From a bacterium (lineage in GTDB: Bacteria; Myxococcota_A; Bradymonadia; UBA7976; UBA1532): DNA of 64,000 nt. Shown one piece after another: positions 17,692 to 27,016 of this stretch (positions are counted from its first letter, which is position 1; each line of letters begins with the position of its first letter). Location of the stretch: the NCBI GenBank assembly GCA_030426085.1, contig JAUHYW010000036.1, positions 25,610-89,609 of the forward strand. Direction: 5' to 3'. The notes below the pieces were generated by a model, which made no database searches, was not told where the DNA came from, and saw nothing but the letters and a program-made list of their open reading frames with translations. The position numbers were made by a program, and so were the translations under genes.

Positions 17692-19131
17692 TCAGCGGAT
17701 CTGGGCCCAGCCCTCGTAGAACCGGTAGCGCTCGGTGAACCCGAACTTCTGGTAGCAGCCGATGGCCGGCACGTTGTCGGCCTGCACGTTGAGCGCGACC
17801 GCCGAGACCTGCTCGAAGAGCGCGTCGAGCAGCCGCCCCACCGTGCGGGTGGCCAGCCCCTTCCCCCGGTGATCGGAGTGGGTGACGATGTTGCCGATGG
17901 CGGCGATGTCGTGGCGCACGTTGAGGACGTGGATGCCGGCCACGCTCACCAGATCGTCCCCGTCGCGCACCCCGAAGTACAGCCCGGTGTCGAGCTGAGC
18001 CGGCTCGAAGAAGTTGTCCGGGTAGTGCTGATACAGCCGCATGATCGCGCCGGTGTCCCGGTGGGAGAGCGGCTCGACGTCGCTGAAGTCGACCGCCGGC
18101 TGGAAGGCGTCGCGGGTCAGGCCCATGCGCACCATCTCCCGCATCTCGTCCAGCTCGAAGAACAGCCCGAACGGATCGCGGTGCTCGGGCCGCATGTGGC
18201 AGTAGAAGCGGCGGGGCAGATCGGCGGCCGAGGCCATCAGCAGCGCCTCGACGTCGAGCGCGCCGCCCTTGGTCAGCACCGTGGGCATGCTCAGGCCGCC
18301 ATAGAGCAGCAGCACCCCGGCGAAGGTCTCGCCCTTGTCGACGGCGTACCATCGGCAGTGCTCGGCGTGGAAGTCGTCCAGATCGCCGAGCATGTAGGCC
18401 GAGTCGATGGGGTGGGCCTGGAGCACCGCCTCCAGCGTGGGATCGGTCGAGGCGATCACCCGGACGAGGCGCGCCCGGGCGGCGGCCTCGGGATCGGGCT
18501 CCCGGCGGGGCGCCTGCACCGCGGGCAGCTCGGTCGTCAGCGGCATCGGGCGGGGGGGCACCGAGTCGGGCGGCCGGGCGCCGGGCAGGGGGGCCCGCTC
18601 CGGCTCGATCGGCGGGGCGACCGGGCCCGGATCGGGCGTCTTGCGCACCACCTGCAACGGCCGCTGCCAGTGCCCGCTGCGCCCGCCGGCCTTCTCCACC
18701 AGCTCGATGCCGGTGATCTGCATGTGGCGGTCGACCGCCTTGAGCATGTCGTAGAGGGTCAGCGCGGCCACCGAGACCGCGGTCAGGGCCTCCATCTCGA
18801 CCCCGGTGCGGTCCCGGGCGCGGGCCTCGGCCGTGACCCGGATCTCCTGGGCGAGCGGATCGATCTCGAGCTCGATCTCGACCGCCGACAGCGCCACCTG
18901 ATGGCACAGCGGGATCAGCTCGGGGGTCTTCTTGGCGGCCATGATGCCGGCGATGCGGGCGGCGGCGAGCACATCGCCCTTGGGCGCGCGGCCCTCGGAG
19001 ACCGCGGCGATGGCCGCTGCGGACATGCGCACCGTGCCCCGGGCCACCGCCCGGCGGGTGCTGCGCGGCTTCTCGCCCACATCGACCATGCGGGCGTCGC
19101 CGTGCTCGTCGAGGTGGGTCAGCTCCCCCAT
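17692..19131 (-). CDS. moaC: MoaC - GNAT acetyltransferase fusion
   Basis: A 479-residue fusion. Residues 1-160 are a complete MoaC, the cyclic pyranopterin monophosphate synthase of molybdenum cofactor synthesis, with [40 protein letters not shown] and [10 protein letters not shown] including the catalytic Lys. A Pro-rich linker of about 70 residues leads to a GNAT-type acetyltransferase (about 230-479) with the acetyl-CoA motif HRGKGLATR and the end motif CYQKFGF. The fusion is in frame with no internal start that stands out. ATG 19131 has only weak SD-like AGAG. Why a cofactor enzyme is joined to an acetyltransferase is unknown. Confidence 0.85.
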   Translation of the reverse strand: MGELTHLDEHGDARMVDVGEKPRSTRRAVARGTVRMSAAAIAAVSEGRAPKGDVLAAARIAGIMAAKKTPELIPLCHQVALSAVEIELEIDPLAQEIRVTAEARARDRTGVEMEALTAVSVAALTLYDMLKAVDRHMQITGIELVEKAGGRSGHWQRPLQVVRKTPDPGPVAPPIEPERAPLPGARPPDSVPPRPMPLTTELPAVQAPRREPDPEAAARARLVRVIASTDPTLEAVLQAHPIDSAYMLGDLDDFHAEHCRWYAVDKGETFAGVLLLYGGLSMPTVLTKGGALDVEALLMASAADLPRRFYCHMRPEHRDPFGLFFELDEMREMVRMGLTRDAFQPAVDFSDVEPLSHRDTGAIMRLYQHYPDNFFEPAQLDTGLYFGVRDGDDLVSVAGIHVLNVRHDIAAIGNIVTHSDHRGKGLATRTVGRLLDALFEQVSAVALNVQADNVPAIGCYQKFGFTERYRFYEGWAQIR

Positions 19132-19339
19132 GGCTCTATCATCCCCGTCTTTTGGATGGCGGACGCCCGGCGTCGATACCGCCGACGCCCCTCCGGCGTC
19201 AAGAACGGCGGCCCGGCGGGGGCGCTCGCGTCGTGAATCGATGCACCTGCGACCTCGGATGCCCGGGCGGCGTCCATCGTTGCGGCGAGCGCCCGCCTCG
19301 GGGCGCCTTCGCCGGGGAAGACAGCGGCCGGGAGCGCAT

Positions 19340-20581
19340 GTGAAGGACCTCTGGTTTCGGGTGCTCGTCGCCTGGTATCGCCTCACCGGCTCGTCGCAGG
19401 TGCAGGCCGAGTGGAAGGCCCGCCGGGCGAAGCAGAAGCCCGACGAGATCAAGGTCGCGGTGGTCGACGCCGCCGCCCGCACCGGCGATCGGCGATACAA
19501 CTGCGTCTGCGGCCAGCTCCTCGTCGCCGAAGACAAGGTGTGCCACGCCTGCGGCCGCCGTCAGTACCTGCCCTTCGCGGTGCGTCGCGCCTTCCGGGCG
19601 GTCGGGCTCGTCGTGCCCTCGGCGCTGCCCGGCACCATCCTCGCCGCAGTCAGCATGGTCATCGGCTACGCCATCCAGCTCCGCTACGGCACCGGCGGCC
19701 TCTTCGACCCCAGCCCCGGCGCCGAGACCTACGAGCTGGGATCGGCCTTCCCCGGGCTGGTGCTCGGCTCGCAGCCGTGGCGGGCGTTCACCTACACCAT
19801 GCTGCACGGCAACCTGATGCACATCGGCTTCAACGCCTTCGCGCTGATGCAGGTCGGCCCGCTCGTCGAGCACGCGTTCGGCTCGTCCCGCTTCGCCTTC
19901 TCGTGGGTCGTCGGCGGCATCCTGGCCGCGGCCATCCCCGCGCTGCTCGGCAGCAGCGCCCCGATGGTCGGCGCCTCGGGATCGGTCTTCGCGCTCATCG
20001 GCATGGCGCTGGTCTGGGGCCACCTCGTCGGCACCGCCCACGGGCGCATGGTGCGCGATGTGATGGTCAAGTGGGTCATCTACGCCACCGTCTTCGGCCT
20101 GCTCATCGGCAACGTGGCCCACGGGGCCCACTTCGCCGGCCTGGGCGTCGGCGCCGCGCTGGGCTACCTGCTGCCCCCGCCGGGCGCCAACCCCACCCGC
20201 CGCCGCATCTCGCCGGCGCTGGTCGCGGTGTCGCTGGGGCTGGTGGTCGCCTCGCTGGCGGGGGCCGGATCGTGGTTCGCCGAGGGGCGCCCGGTCCCGC
20301 TCGACCTGCCGCCGCGCATGCAGCTCGCGCTGGCCTACGACAAGGTCGACCGTCAGGGCTGGGAGGCGGTGGTGGGGGAGGAGGCGTTCGCGCTGTTCAC
20401 CGAGGCCCGGGCCGTGGCCGAGGCCGGGCGGCCCCTCGATCGGGTGAGCGCGTTGAAGGGGAAGGTGAACGCCGCGAAGGCGAAGATGGAGCCGCCGGTG
20501 GCCTACCTCTTCGATCAAGAGATCCACCAGCGGCTGTATCCCAAGGGCCGCGGGGTGGACCCCCACGACCCCCAGCGCTGA
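19340..20581 (+). CDS. Rhomboid intramembrane serine protease with N-terminal zinc ribbon
   Basis: A 413-residue membrane protein. Residues about 55-80 hold a zinc-ribbon (CVCGQLL ... CHACGRR). The rhomboid core follows with [14 protein letters not shown], the catalytic serine in GASGSVFAL and the catalytic histidine in [17 protein letters not shown], in six or seven helices. A soluble tail of about 100 residues closes the protein. It would cleave membrane proteins within the bilayer. The GTG at 19340 is preferred because GGGAG precedes it by five bases; the open frame extends far upstream without protein-like sequence. Confidence 0.85.
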   Translation: MKDLWFRVLVAWYRLTGSSQVQAEWKARRAKQKPDEIKVAVVDAAARTGDRRYNCVCGQLLVAEDKVCHACGRRQYLPFAVRRAFRAVGLVVPSALPGTILAAVSMVIGYAIQLRYGTGGLFDPSPGAETYELGSAFPGLVLGSQPWRAFTYTMLHGNLMHIGFNAFALMQVGPLVEHAFGSSRFAFSWVVGGILAAAIPALLGSSAPMVGASGSVFALIGMALVWGHLVGTAHGRMVRDVMVKWVIYATVFGLLIGNVAHGAHFAGLGVGAALGYLLPPPGANPTRRRISPALVAVSLGLVVASLAGAGSWFAEGRPVPLDLPPRMQLALAYDKVDRQGWEAVVGEEAFALFTEARAVAEAGRPLDRVSALKGKVNAAKAKMEPPVAYLFDQEIHQRLYPKGRGVDPHDPQR

Positions 20582-20592
20582 CCCCGCCGGGG
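20582..20592. terminator. Short GC hairpin between convergent genes
   Basis: CCCC-GCC-GGGG follows the rhomboid stop immediately and ends five bases from the convergent stop. It is weak and has no T-run. Confidence 0.25.
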
Positions 20593-20597
20593 CGGCG

Positions 20598-21233
20598 TCA
20601 CTTCACCTGGAGCTGCACCTTGCCGTTCGGCATGAGCTGGGCGCCGTAGAGCGCGGCCCACGCCTGCGAGCGGGCGATGCCGTCGGTGATCTCGGACGCC
20701 CGCTGGTTGAACAGGTTGGTGTCCATGCCCAGGGGCCACGCGCCGACGAAGTCGGCCCGGTTGCTCGGCCGGCCGATGCTGCGCAGCACCCGGAAGGTGT
20801 TGTCGGCGTAGCGGGCGTGCACCCCGAACGCGAGGCCGTCGACCATGCCGTTGGGCGCGACACCCTGCACCTCGAACAGCCCGGTCAGCTTGCAGCCGCC
20901 GATGCGGTACTGCCGGCTCTCGATGCCGGTGCCGAAGTTGTCGATCGGGCCGCCGGGGCGGTTGGCGCCGACGTGGATGAAGCCCTTGGCCCCGTTGGGG
21001 GCGACGAGCTGGATGGCGAGCTTCACGCCGTTGCCGTTGCCGTCGTAGAACCCGGCCACCTGGAGGGTGCCGGCGGGCATGCGGTTGTAGCGGTTGCTGG
21101 CCCAGGCGTTGCCGGTGTGGCTGATGCCGCACGCCCGGGCGATGGGCGCGTCGGCGGCCGGCTCGGCGGCGTGGGCGGTGGCGAAGACGGACAGCGTCGA
21201 CAGCGCGAGCAGCGCGATGGTGAACGAACGCAT
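20598..21233 (-). CDS. Small secreted protein of unknown function
   Basis: A 211-residue protein with a signal peptide ending in TAHAAEP. The mature part has two cysteines that could pair and is predicted beta-rich (VAGFYDGNGNGVKLAIQLVAPNGAKGFIHVG). I do not recognise the family. ATG 21233 has AGGAG seven bases upstream. The most notable thing is its leader: a perfect three-way-junction fold lies 36 bases before the start (see 21269-21341), suggesting regulation at the RNA level. Likely extracellular or periplasmic. Confidence 0.75.
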   Translation of the reverse strand: MRSFTIALLALSTLSVFATAHAAEPAADAPIARACGISHTGNAWASNRYNRMPAGTLQVAGFYDGNGNGVKLAIQLVAPNGAKGFIHVGANRPGGPIDNFGTGIESRQYRIGGCKLTGLFEVQGVAPNGMVDGLAFGVHARYADNTFRVLRSIGRPSNRADFVGAWPLGMDTNLFNQRASEITDGIARSQAWAALYGAQLMPNGKVQLQVK

Positions 21234-21268
21234 GGGATGACTCCTCTCTCTCGAGCGCCTCGGGGGCG

Positions 21269-21341
21269 CGGTGCATGAAATCGCCGCCTGCTGGCGGCCG
21301 GTGGATGTGTCGAGGGCGTGCCTCGACGGGGTCATGCACCG
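21269..21341 (-). promoter_or_regulatory. Candidate structured RNA leader (three-way junction)
   Basis: Read on the minus strand, CGGTGCATGA (21341-21332) pairs perfectly with TCATGCACCG (21278-21269). The enclosed 53 bases contain two further perfect hairpins: GTCGAGG/CCTCGAC with loop CACGC (21327-21309) and GCCGCC/GGCGGC with loop AGCA (21298-21283). Together they make a 10-bp closing stem with two arms, a typical aptamer-like junction, lying between the probable promoter and the Shine-Dalgarno of the secreted-protein gene. It matches no riboswitch class I know. Confidence 0.5.
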
Positions 21342-21423
21342 GGGGCGGGCATCCTTTTTCGGTGGTCGTGTGTTTTTTTCGGGCGGTGGCCCGAGCCCGA
21401 GCAGATGAACAGCCGCCTCGGGC

Positions 21424-23127
<1,704 letters not shown>

Positions 23128-23133
23128 GGGCGC

Positions 23134-23139
23134 AGAGTA
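23134..23139 (-). promoter_or_regulatory. Candidate -10 of a leaderless promoter
   Basis: TACTCT on the minus strand ends six bases before the GTG of the coiled-coil kinase gene; TCGACA lies 16 bases further upstream as a fair -35. Confidence 0.45.
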
Positions 23140-23188
23140 GCACTGTCGGGGCAGATGTCGAGCCCGCCGTGGCCGCCCGACGGGAGCC

Positions 23189-23218
23189 GTGACAGGCGGG
23201 GGGCGGACCGCGTAACGT
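23189..23218 (+). promoter_or_regulatory. Candidate promoter of the dihydroorotase gene
   Basis: GTGACA (23189-23194), an 18-base spacer, and TAACGT (23213-23218) lie 38 bases before the GTG start. Confidence 0.45.
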
Positions 23219-23256
23219 GCGCCCGCCCGACCACCCCGACCCGTCAGGAGGCCCCC

Positions 23257-24621
23257 GTGCAGACCACCGGCAGCATCACCTTCCGCGGCGCCGAGCTGGT
23301 GCTGCCCGACCGCGTCGCCGAGGGCGATCTGGCCATCGAAGACGGCCGCATCGTCGCCATCGGCCGGGTCGAGCGCGCCATCGGCGAAGAGATCGACGCC
23401 CGCGGGCTCACCCTCATGCCGGGGGTCATCGACCCCCAGGTGCACTTCCGCGAGCCGGGCCCGGTGCACAAAGAAGACCTCGAGACCGGCAGCAAGGCTG
23501 CCGCCGCCGGGGGGGTCACCGCGTTCCTCGAGATGCCCAACACCAACCCCCCGACCACCACCCCCGCCGCGCTCCAGGACAAGTTCGACCGCGCCGCGGG
23601 CCGCTGCCGATCACACTACGGCTTCTTCTACGGGGCCACCCCGGACAACGCCGGCACCGTGCCCGACCCCACCGGGGTGCCGGGCATCAAGGTCTTCATG
23701 GGCAGCTCGACCGGCACCCTGCTCGTCGACGACCAGGACGCCCTCGAGGCGCAGTTCGCCGGGGCCAGCGTGCCCATCGTGGTGCACGCCGAGGACGAGA
23801 CCCGGCTGCGGGCCCGCAAGGCGCAGTTCGCCGGGGCCACCGACCCCGCGATGCACCCGGTCATCCGGGACGTCGAGTGCGCCCTCATCGCCACGAAGCG
23901 GGCCGTCGACCTCGCCCGGCGCCACGGCAAGCGGCTGCACGTCCTGCACCTGAGCACCGCCGAAGAGACCGACTTCCTGCGCGGCCTGCCGCCCGAGGGC
24001 CTGATCACCACCGAGACGCTGCCTCAGTACCTGTGGCTCGACGCCTCGCACTACGCCCGGCTCGGCACCCGGCTCCAGATGAACCCCCCGGTGCGCGACG
24101 CGCGCCACGGCGAGGCGCTGTGGGCCGGCCTGCTCGACGGCACCATCGCCTGCATCGCCACCGACCACGCGCCGCACACGCTCGACGAGAAGGCGCTCGG
24201 CTTCGGCAAAGCGCCCAGCGGCATGCCCGGGGTCGAGCTGTCGCTGCCCCTGATGCTGCACGCCGTCGCCGAAGGCCGCTGCTCGATCCGCCACGTCGTA
24301 CGCTGGATGTGCGAAGCCCCGGCCCACATCTACGGCATCGTCGGCAAGGGCCGGCTCGTCGTCGGCGGCGACGGCGACGTCACCCTCGTCGACCGCAAGG
24401 CGCAGCGCACCGTGCGGGCCGACGACCTGCACACCCGCGCCGGCTGGAGCCCATTCGAAGGCTGGACGCTGACCGGCTGGCCGACCATGACCGTGCTCGG
24501 CGGCCGCCCGGTCTACCGCGACGGGGCCCACGTCGACGGCGTCTTCGGATCACCGCTGCGCTTCGCCCACCACCCGAAGCTGCCCCCGCTGCCGGCGCTG
24601 TCTGCGACGGCGGCGCAGTAG
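23257..24621 (+). CDS. pyrC: Dihydroorotase
   Basis: A 454-residue amidohydrolase that interconverts N-carbamoyl-aspartate and dihydroorotate in pyrimidine synthesis. It shows VIDPQVHFREPG, EMPNTNPPT, VHAEDE, the metal-binding HVLHLSTAEE and the catalytic ATDHAPHTLDEKA. The first zinc motif reads Gln-Val-His rather than His-Val-His; as I recall, the Bacteroidetes-type dihydroorotases also have Gln here, so this is a subfamily trait rather than decay. GTG 23257 follows CAGGAGG by five bases. The epimerase gene follows after ten bases and is probably co-transcribed. Confidence 0.88.
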   Translation: MQTTGSITFRGAELVLPDRVAEGDLAIEDGRIVAIGRVERAIGEEIDARGLTLMPGVIDPQVHFREPGPVHKEDLETGSKAAAAGGVTAFLEMPNTNPPTTTPAALQDKFDRAAGRCRSHYGFFYGATPDNAGTVPDPTGVPGIKVFMGSSTGTLLVDDQDALEAQFAGASVPIVVHAEDETRLRARKAQFAGATDPAMHPVIRDVECALIATKRAVDLARRHGKRLHVLHLSTAEETDFLRGLPPEGLITTETLPQYLWLDASHYARLGTRLQMNPPVRDARHGEALWAGLLDGTIACIATDHAPHTLDEKALGFGKAPSGMPGVELSLPLMLHAVAEGRCSIRHVVRWMCEAPAHIYGIVGKGRLVVGGDGDVTLVDRKAQRTVRADDLHTRAGWSPFEGWTLTGWPTMTVLGGRPVYRDGAHVDGVFGSPLRFAHHPKLPPLPALSATAAQ

Positions 24622-24631
24622 GGCAGGGGCG

Positions 24632-25639
24632 ATGCGGATCCTCGCCCTCGGCGGCAGCAACCTCATCGGCCCGCCCACCGTGCGCCGCCTCGTCGAGCGG
24701 GGCCACGCGGTCGCCGTCTTCAACCGCGGCGAGACCCCCGCCGACCTGCCCCCGGGCGTCACCCACCTGCGCGGCGACCGGGACGAACTGCCGAAGCACC
24801 GGGCGGCCTTCGCCGCCTTCGCCCCGGACGTCGTCCTGCATGCCATCTGCATGACAGAGCGGCACGCCCGCAGCGCGGTGGATGTCTTCGATGGCATCGC
24901 CCCCCGGATGGTGCTGCTGTCGAGCTGCGACGTCTACCGCGCCTTCGGCCGGGTCCTGGGCACCGAGCCCGCCGGCCCGCCCGAGGTCGTGCCCCTGCGC
25001 GAAGACTCGCCCCTGCGCAGCGTGCTGCGGCCCTACGGCGACGCCATCCGCGAGCCGGAGTACGACAAGATCCCCGCCGAGCGGATCGCCCTCGACGCGG
25101 AGGCCATCGAGACCACCGTGCTGCGGCTGCCGATGATCTACGGCCCCCGCGACCACCGCCATCGGATCCACGAGTACGCCCGGCGCATGGCCGACGGCCG
25201 CCCGCACATCCTGCTCGGCGAGACTGTCGCCCGCTGGCGCCCGTGCCGGGCCTACGTCGAGGACGTCGCCCACGCCATCACCCTCGCCGTCGAGCAGGGC
25301 AGGCGCCGGATCTACAACGTCGGCGACCCCCACGACCTCACCGAGAAGGCGTGGGTCGAAGCCATCGGGGATGCCTTCGGATGGCCGGGCAGGGTCGTGG
25401 TGCTGCCCGACGCCGCCCTGCCCGAACACCTGCGATTCGACGGCGACGCCACCCATCACCTGACGCTCGACTCATCCCGCATCCGCGCCGAGCTGGGCTT
25501 CGCCGAGACCGTCGGCCTGCGCGCCGCGCTGCGGGCGACGCTCGACTGGACCCTCTCCCACCCGCCGCCGGACGACGCCCCGCCCCCGGACTACGCCGCC
25601 GAGGATCGAGCGCTGGCGGCGTCGTCCGCCCCCGCTTGA
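24632..25639 (+). CDS. NAD-dependent epimerase/dehydratase family protein
   Basis: A 335-residue extended/atypical SDR. The NAD-binding loop is LALGGSNLIGPPTVRRLV at the N-terminus; Asp/Arg contacts follow (VFNRGE, LRGDRDEL). The usual YxxxK is replaced by EYDKIPAE, a form also seen in atypical SDRs. Conserved RLPMIYGPRD and YNVGDP support the family. Start ATG 24632 has GGGG upstream, ten bases after dihydroorotase on the same strand. The substrate is unknown; nucleotide-sugar modification is one possibility. Confidence 0.75.
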   Translation: MRILALGGSNLIGPPTVRRLVERGHAVAVFNRGETPADLPPGVTHLRGDRDELPKHRAAFAAFAPDVVLHAICMTERHARSAVDVFDGIAPRMVLLSSCDVYRAFGRVLGTEPAGPPEVVPLREDSPLRSVLRPYGDAIREPEYDKIPAERIALDAEAIETTVLRLPMIYGPRDHRHRIHEYARRMADGRPHILLGETVARWRPCRAYVEDVAHAITLAVEQGRRRIYNVGDPHDLTEKAWVEAIGDAFGWPGRVVVLPDAALPEHLRFDGDATHHLTLDSSRIRAELGFAETVGLRAALRATLDWTLSHPPPDDAPPPDYAAEDRALAASSAPA

Positions 25640-25732
25640 TCCCGAGGTCCCCCTTCGGACTACCCTATCCGGTATGAGCCAGCGCCCGCTGGAAGGGCGT
25701 CGTGCGTCGAAGCCATCGGACGAGGGGGGAGC

Positions 25733-26335
25733 ATGCCGCGAATGGATCAGATCGGTGTATTGAATCGGGGTTGGGGCATCTGCGGGTTCAACAGCTCGCT
25801 CTATGCGCTGCACACCCACAGCGGGCGCGGCAGCGGCCGGGGCAAGATGGCCGACGCCTCGGCCCGACCCAGCCGCATGCTGGCCGAGATCAAGACCTTC
25901 ATGGTGATGCTCGAAGCCTACGGTCGGCACGACATCCTGCAATCGATCCAGGACTTCACCCGGGCCTTCCCCGGCTTCGAAGGCTTCACGATCAAGGCCT
26001 ACATCGGCCGCATCGACGACATCGTCGACCGCGACTGGGTCGACCCGGGCGACGCCGCGTCGTACAGCGTCGGCCTGCCGCCCAAGGCCGTCGTGACCTA
26101 CCTCCGCATGGTGTGCGGCTTCCCGAGCGCCCAGAAGGTCGCCGTCGACGCCCACGTCCAGGAGTCGCTGGTCGGCGTCTCGAAGAAGAGCGGCCGCACC
26201 GCGCCCTACAAGGGCCTGTGCCACTGGATGTACGAGCTCGACGGCACCATCTACAGCTGGGGCGAGCGGTTCGGCTCGGTCACCGACGCCAACGAGGACT
26301 ACGTGGTGCAGTACCGCATCGCGCTGACCGGCTGA
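25733..26335 (+). CDS. Small protein with a papain-like Cys/His pair, function unknown
   Basis: A 200-residue soluble protein without signal peptide. Near the N-terminus GWGICGFNSSLYALHTHS places Cys17 at the start of a helix; near the C-terminus GLCHWMYELDGTIYSWGERF places His164 in a strand followed by a polar turn. This order (Cys helix, then His strand, then polar residue) is that of papain-fold cysteine peptidases and some bacterial effectors. The middle is helical. ATG 25733 is preceded by GGGGGGAGC; an ATG at 25742 is possible. I know no named family; catalysis is a hypothesis. Confidence 0.65.
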   Translation: MPRMDQIGVLNRGWGICGFNSSLYALHTHSGRGSGRGKMADASARPSRMLAEIKTFMVMLEAYGRHDILQSIQDFTRAFPGFEGFTIKAYIGRIDDIVDRDWVDPGDAASYSVGLPPKAVVTYLRMVCGFPSAQKVAVDAHVQESLVGVSKKSGRTAPYKGLCHWMYELDGTIYSWGERFGSVTDANEDYVVQYRIALTG

Positions 26336-26360
26336 ATCCCGCCTGGGAGAGCGGGCGATG

Positions 26361-26430
26361 GCGGCTGCGCTGTCGACAGCGACTCGGGCGAGCGGGCGGC
26401 GGCGGGCTGCCTTGCCGGCAGCGACCCGGG
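26361..26430. terminator. Two similar hairpin units in tandem between convergent genes
   Basis: The first unit holds a perfect 14-base palindrome (26368-26381, CGCTGTCGACAGCG); the second holds GCTGCC (26406-26411) and GGCAGC (26417-26422) with a five-base loop. The sequences around them (GCGGCTGC...CAGCGACTCGGG and GCGGGCTGC...CAGCGACCCGGG) are related, so the hairpin looks duplicated. It fits a bidirectional terminator without T-runs. Confidence 0.4.
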
Positions 26431-26442
26431 GAGGGCGGGGGG

Positions 26443-26937
26443 TCACATCTGGAGCCGCTTCTCCTTGGCCTGCCGGGCCTCGACGATCTGCTGGCGGGCG
26501 ACGGACGCCAGCTTCTCGACCTCGTGCATGCCCCGCGTGGCGGCGTCTACGGACAGGGCGCCGTCCTTCTCCGCCATGGCGAACTGCTCCCGGCCCGAGC
26601 GGCTGATGTGGGACACCTCGGCGTCGAGGGCCTCGCACGCCTCGGCGATGCGGGCCCGCGCCTGCGAGGCCCGCTCGGGGGTCAGCGGCGGGACGTGCAC
26701 GGTGAGCGGGCTGGCCTCGCGCACGGTCAGCCCGGGACGGGCCGCGCGGATGGCGTCGGCCATCGCCTGCGCCATGCTCGGGTCGAAGGGCTGGACGGCG
26801 ATGACGCCCCTCGGGTGGGGTGCGGGCGCCCGGCCGTGCGCCGCCGGGATCGCCCGGGTCGAGGTACGGCCTCCGGGGGCGGGCGACAAGCCATCGATCG
26901 ACCGGGCGCCACGGTCGCGGCTGCCTCGCCCGCCCAC
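26443..26937 (-). CDS. Ribosome recycling factor-like fragment
   Basis: The last 120 codons read as the C-terminal two thirds of ribosome recycling factor: IAVQPFDPSM, then ASPLTVHVPPLTPERASQARARI and a long charged helix ending RQAKEKRLQM. In RRF these are the end of domain II and helices 2-3 of domain I. The normal N-terminal helix and most of domain II are absent; the in-frame sequence upstream is Arg/Gly/Pro-rich and not RRF-like. No start codon is well supported: GTG 26937 is listed, with TTG 26889 and ATG 26775 as alternatives, and none has a Shine-Dalgarno. It may be a decayed paralogue or a new short protein using this fold. Confidence 0.5.
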   Translation of the reverse strand: MGGRGSRDRGARSIDGLSPAPGGRTSTRAIPAAHGRAPAPHPRGVIAVQPFDPSMAQAMADAIRAARPGLTVREASPLTVHVPPLTPERASQARARIAEACEALDAEVSHISRSGREQFAMAEKDGALSVDAATRGMHEVEKLASVARQQIVEARQAKEKRLQM

Positions 26938-27016
26938 GGGCTTGCGTCGCCCGCCCGGCCCTGCGACGCTTCCCGCCGATCGCGCCTCGAATGACGGCGC
27001 CGCGCAGGAGGGGTCG

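Noticed and set aside
21360..21410. Hairpin with a T-run near the end of the coiled-coil kinase gene as an intrinsic terminator
   Set aside because: The stem CGGGC/GCCCG has T residues before it on the plus strand and A residues after it on the minus strand, so no U-tract follows the hairpin in either direction.
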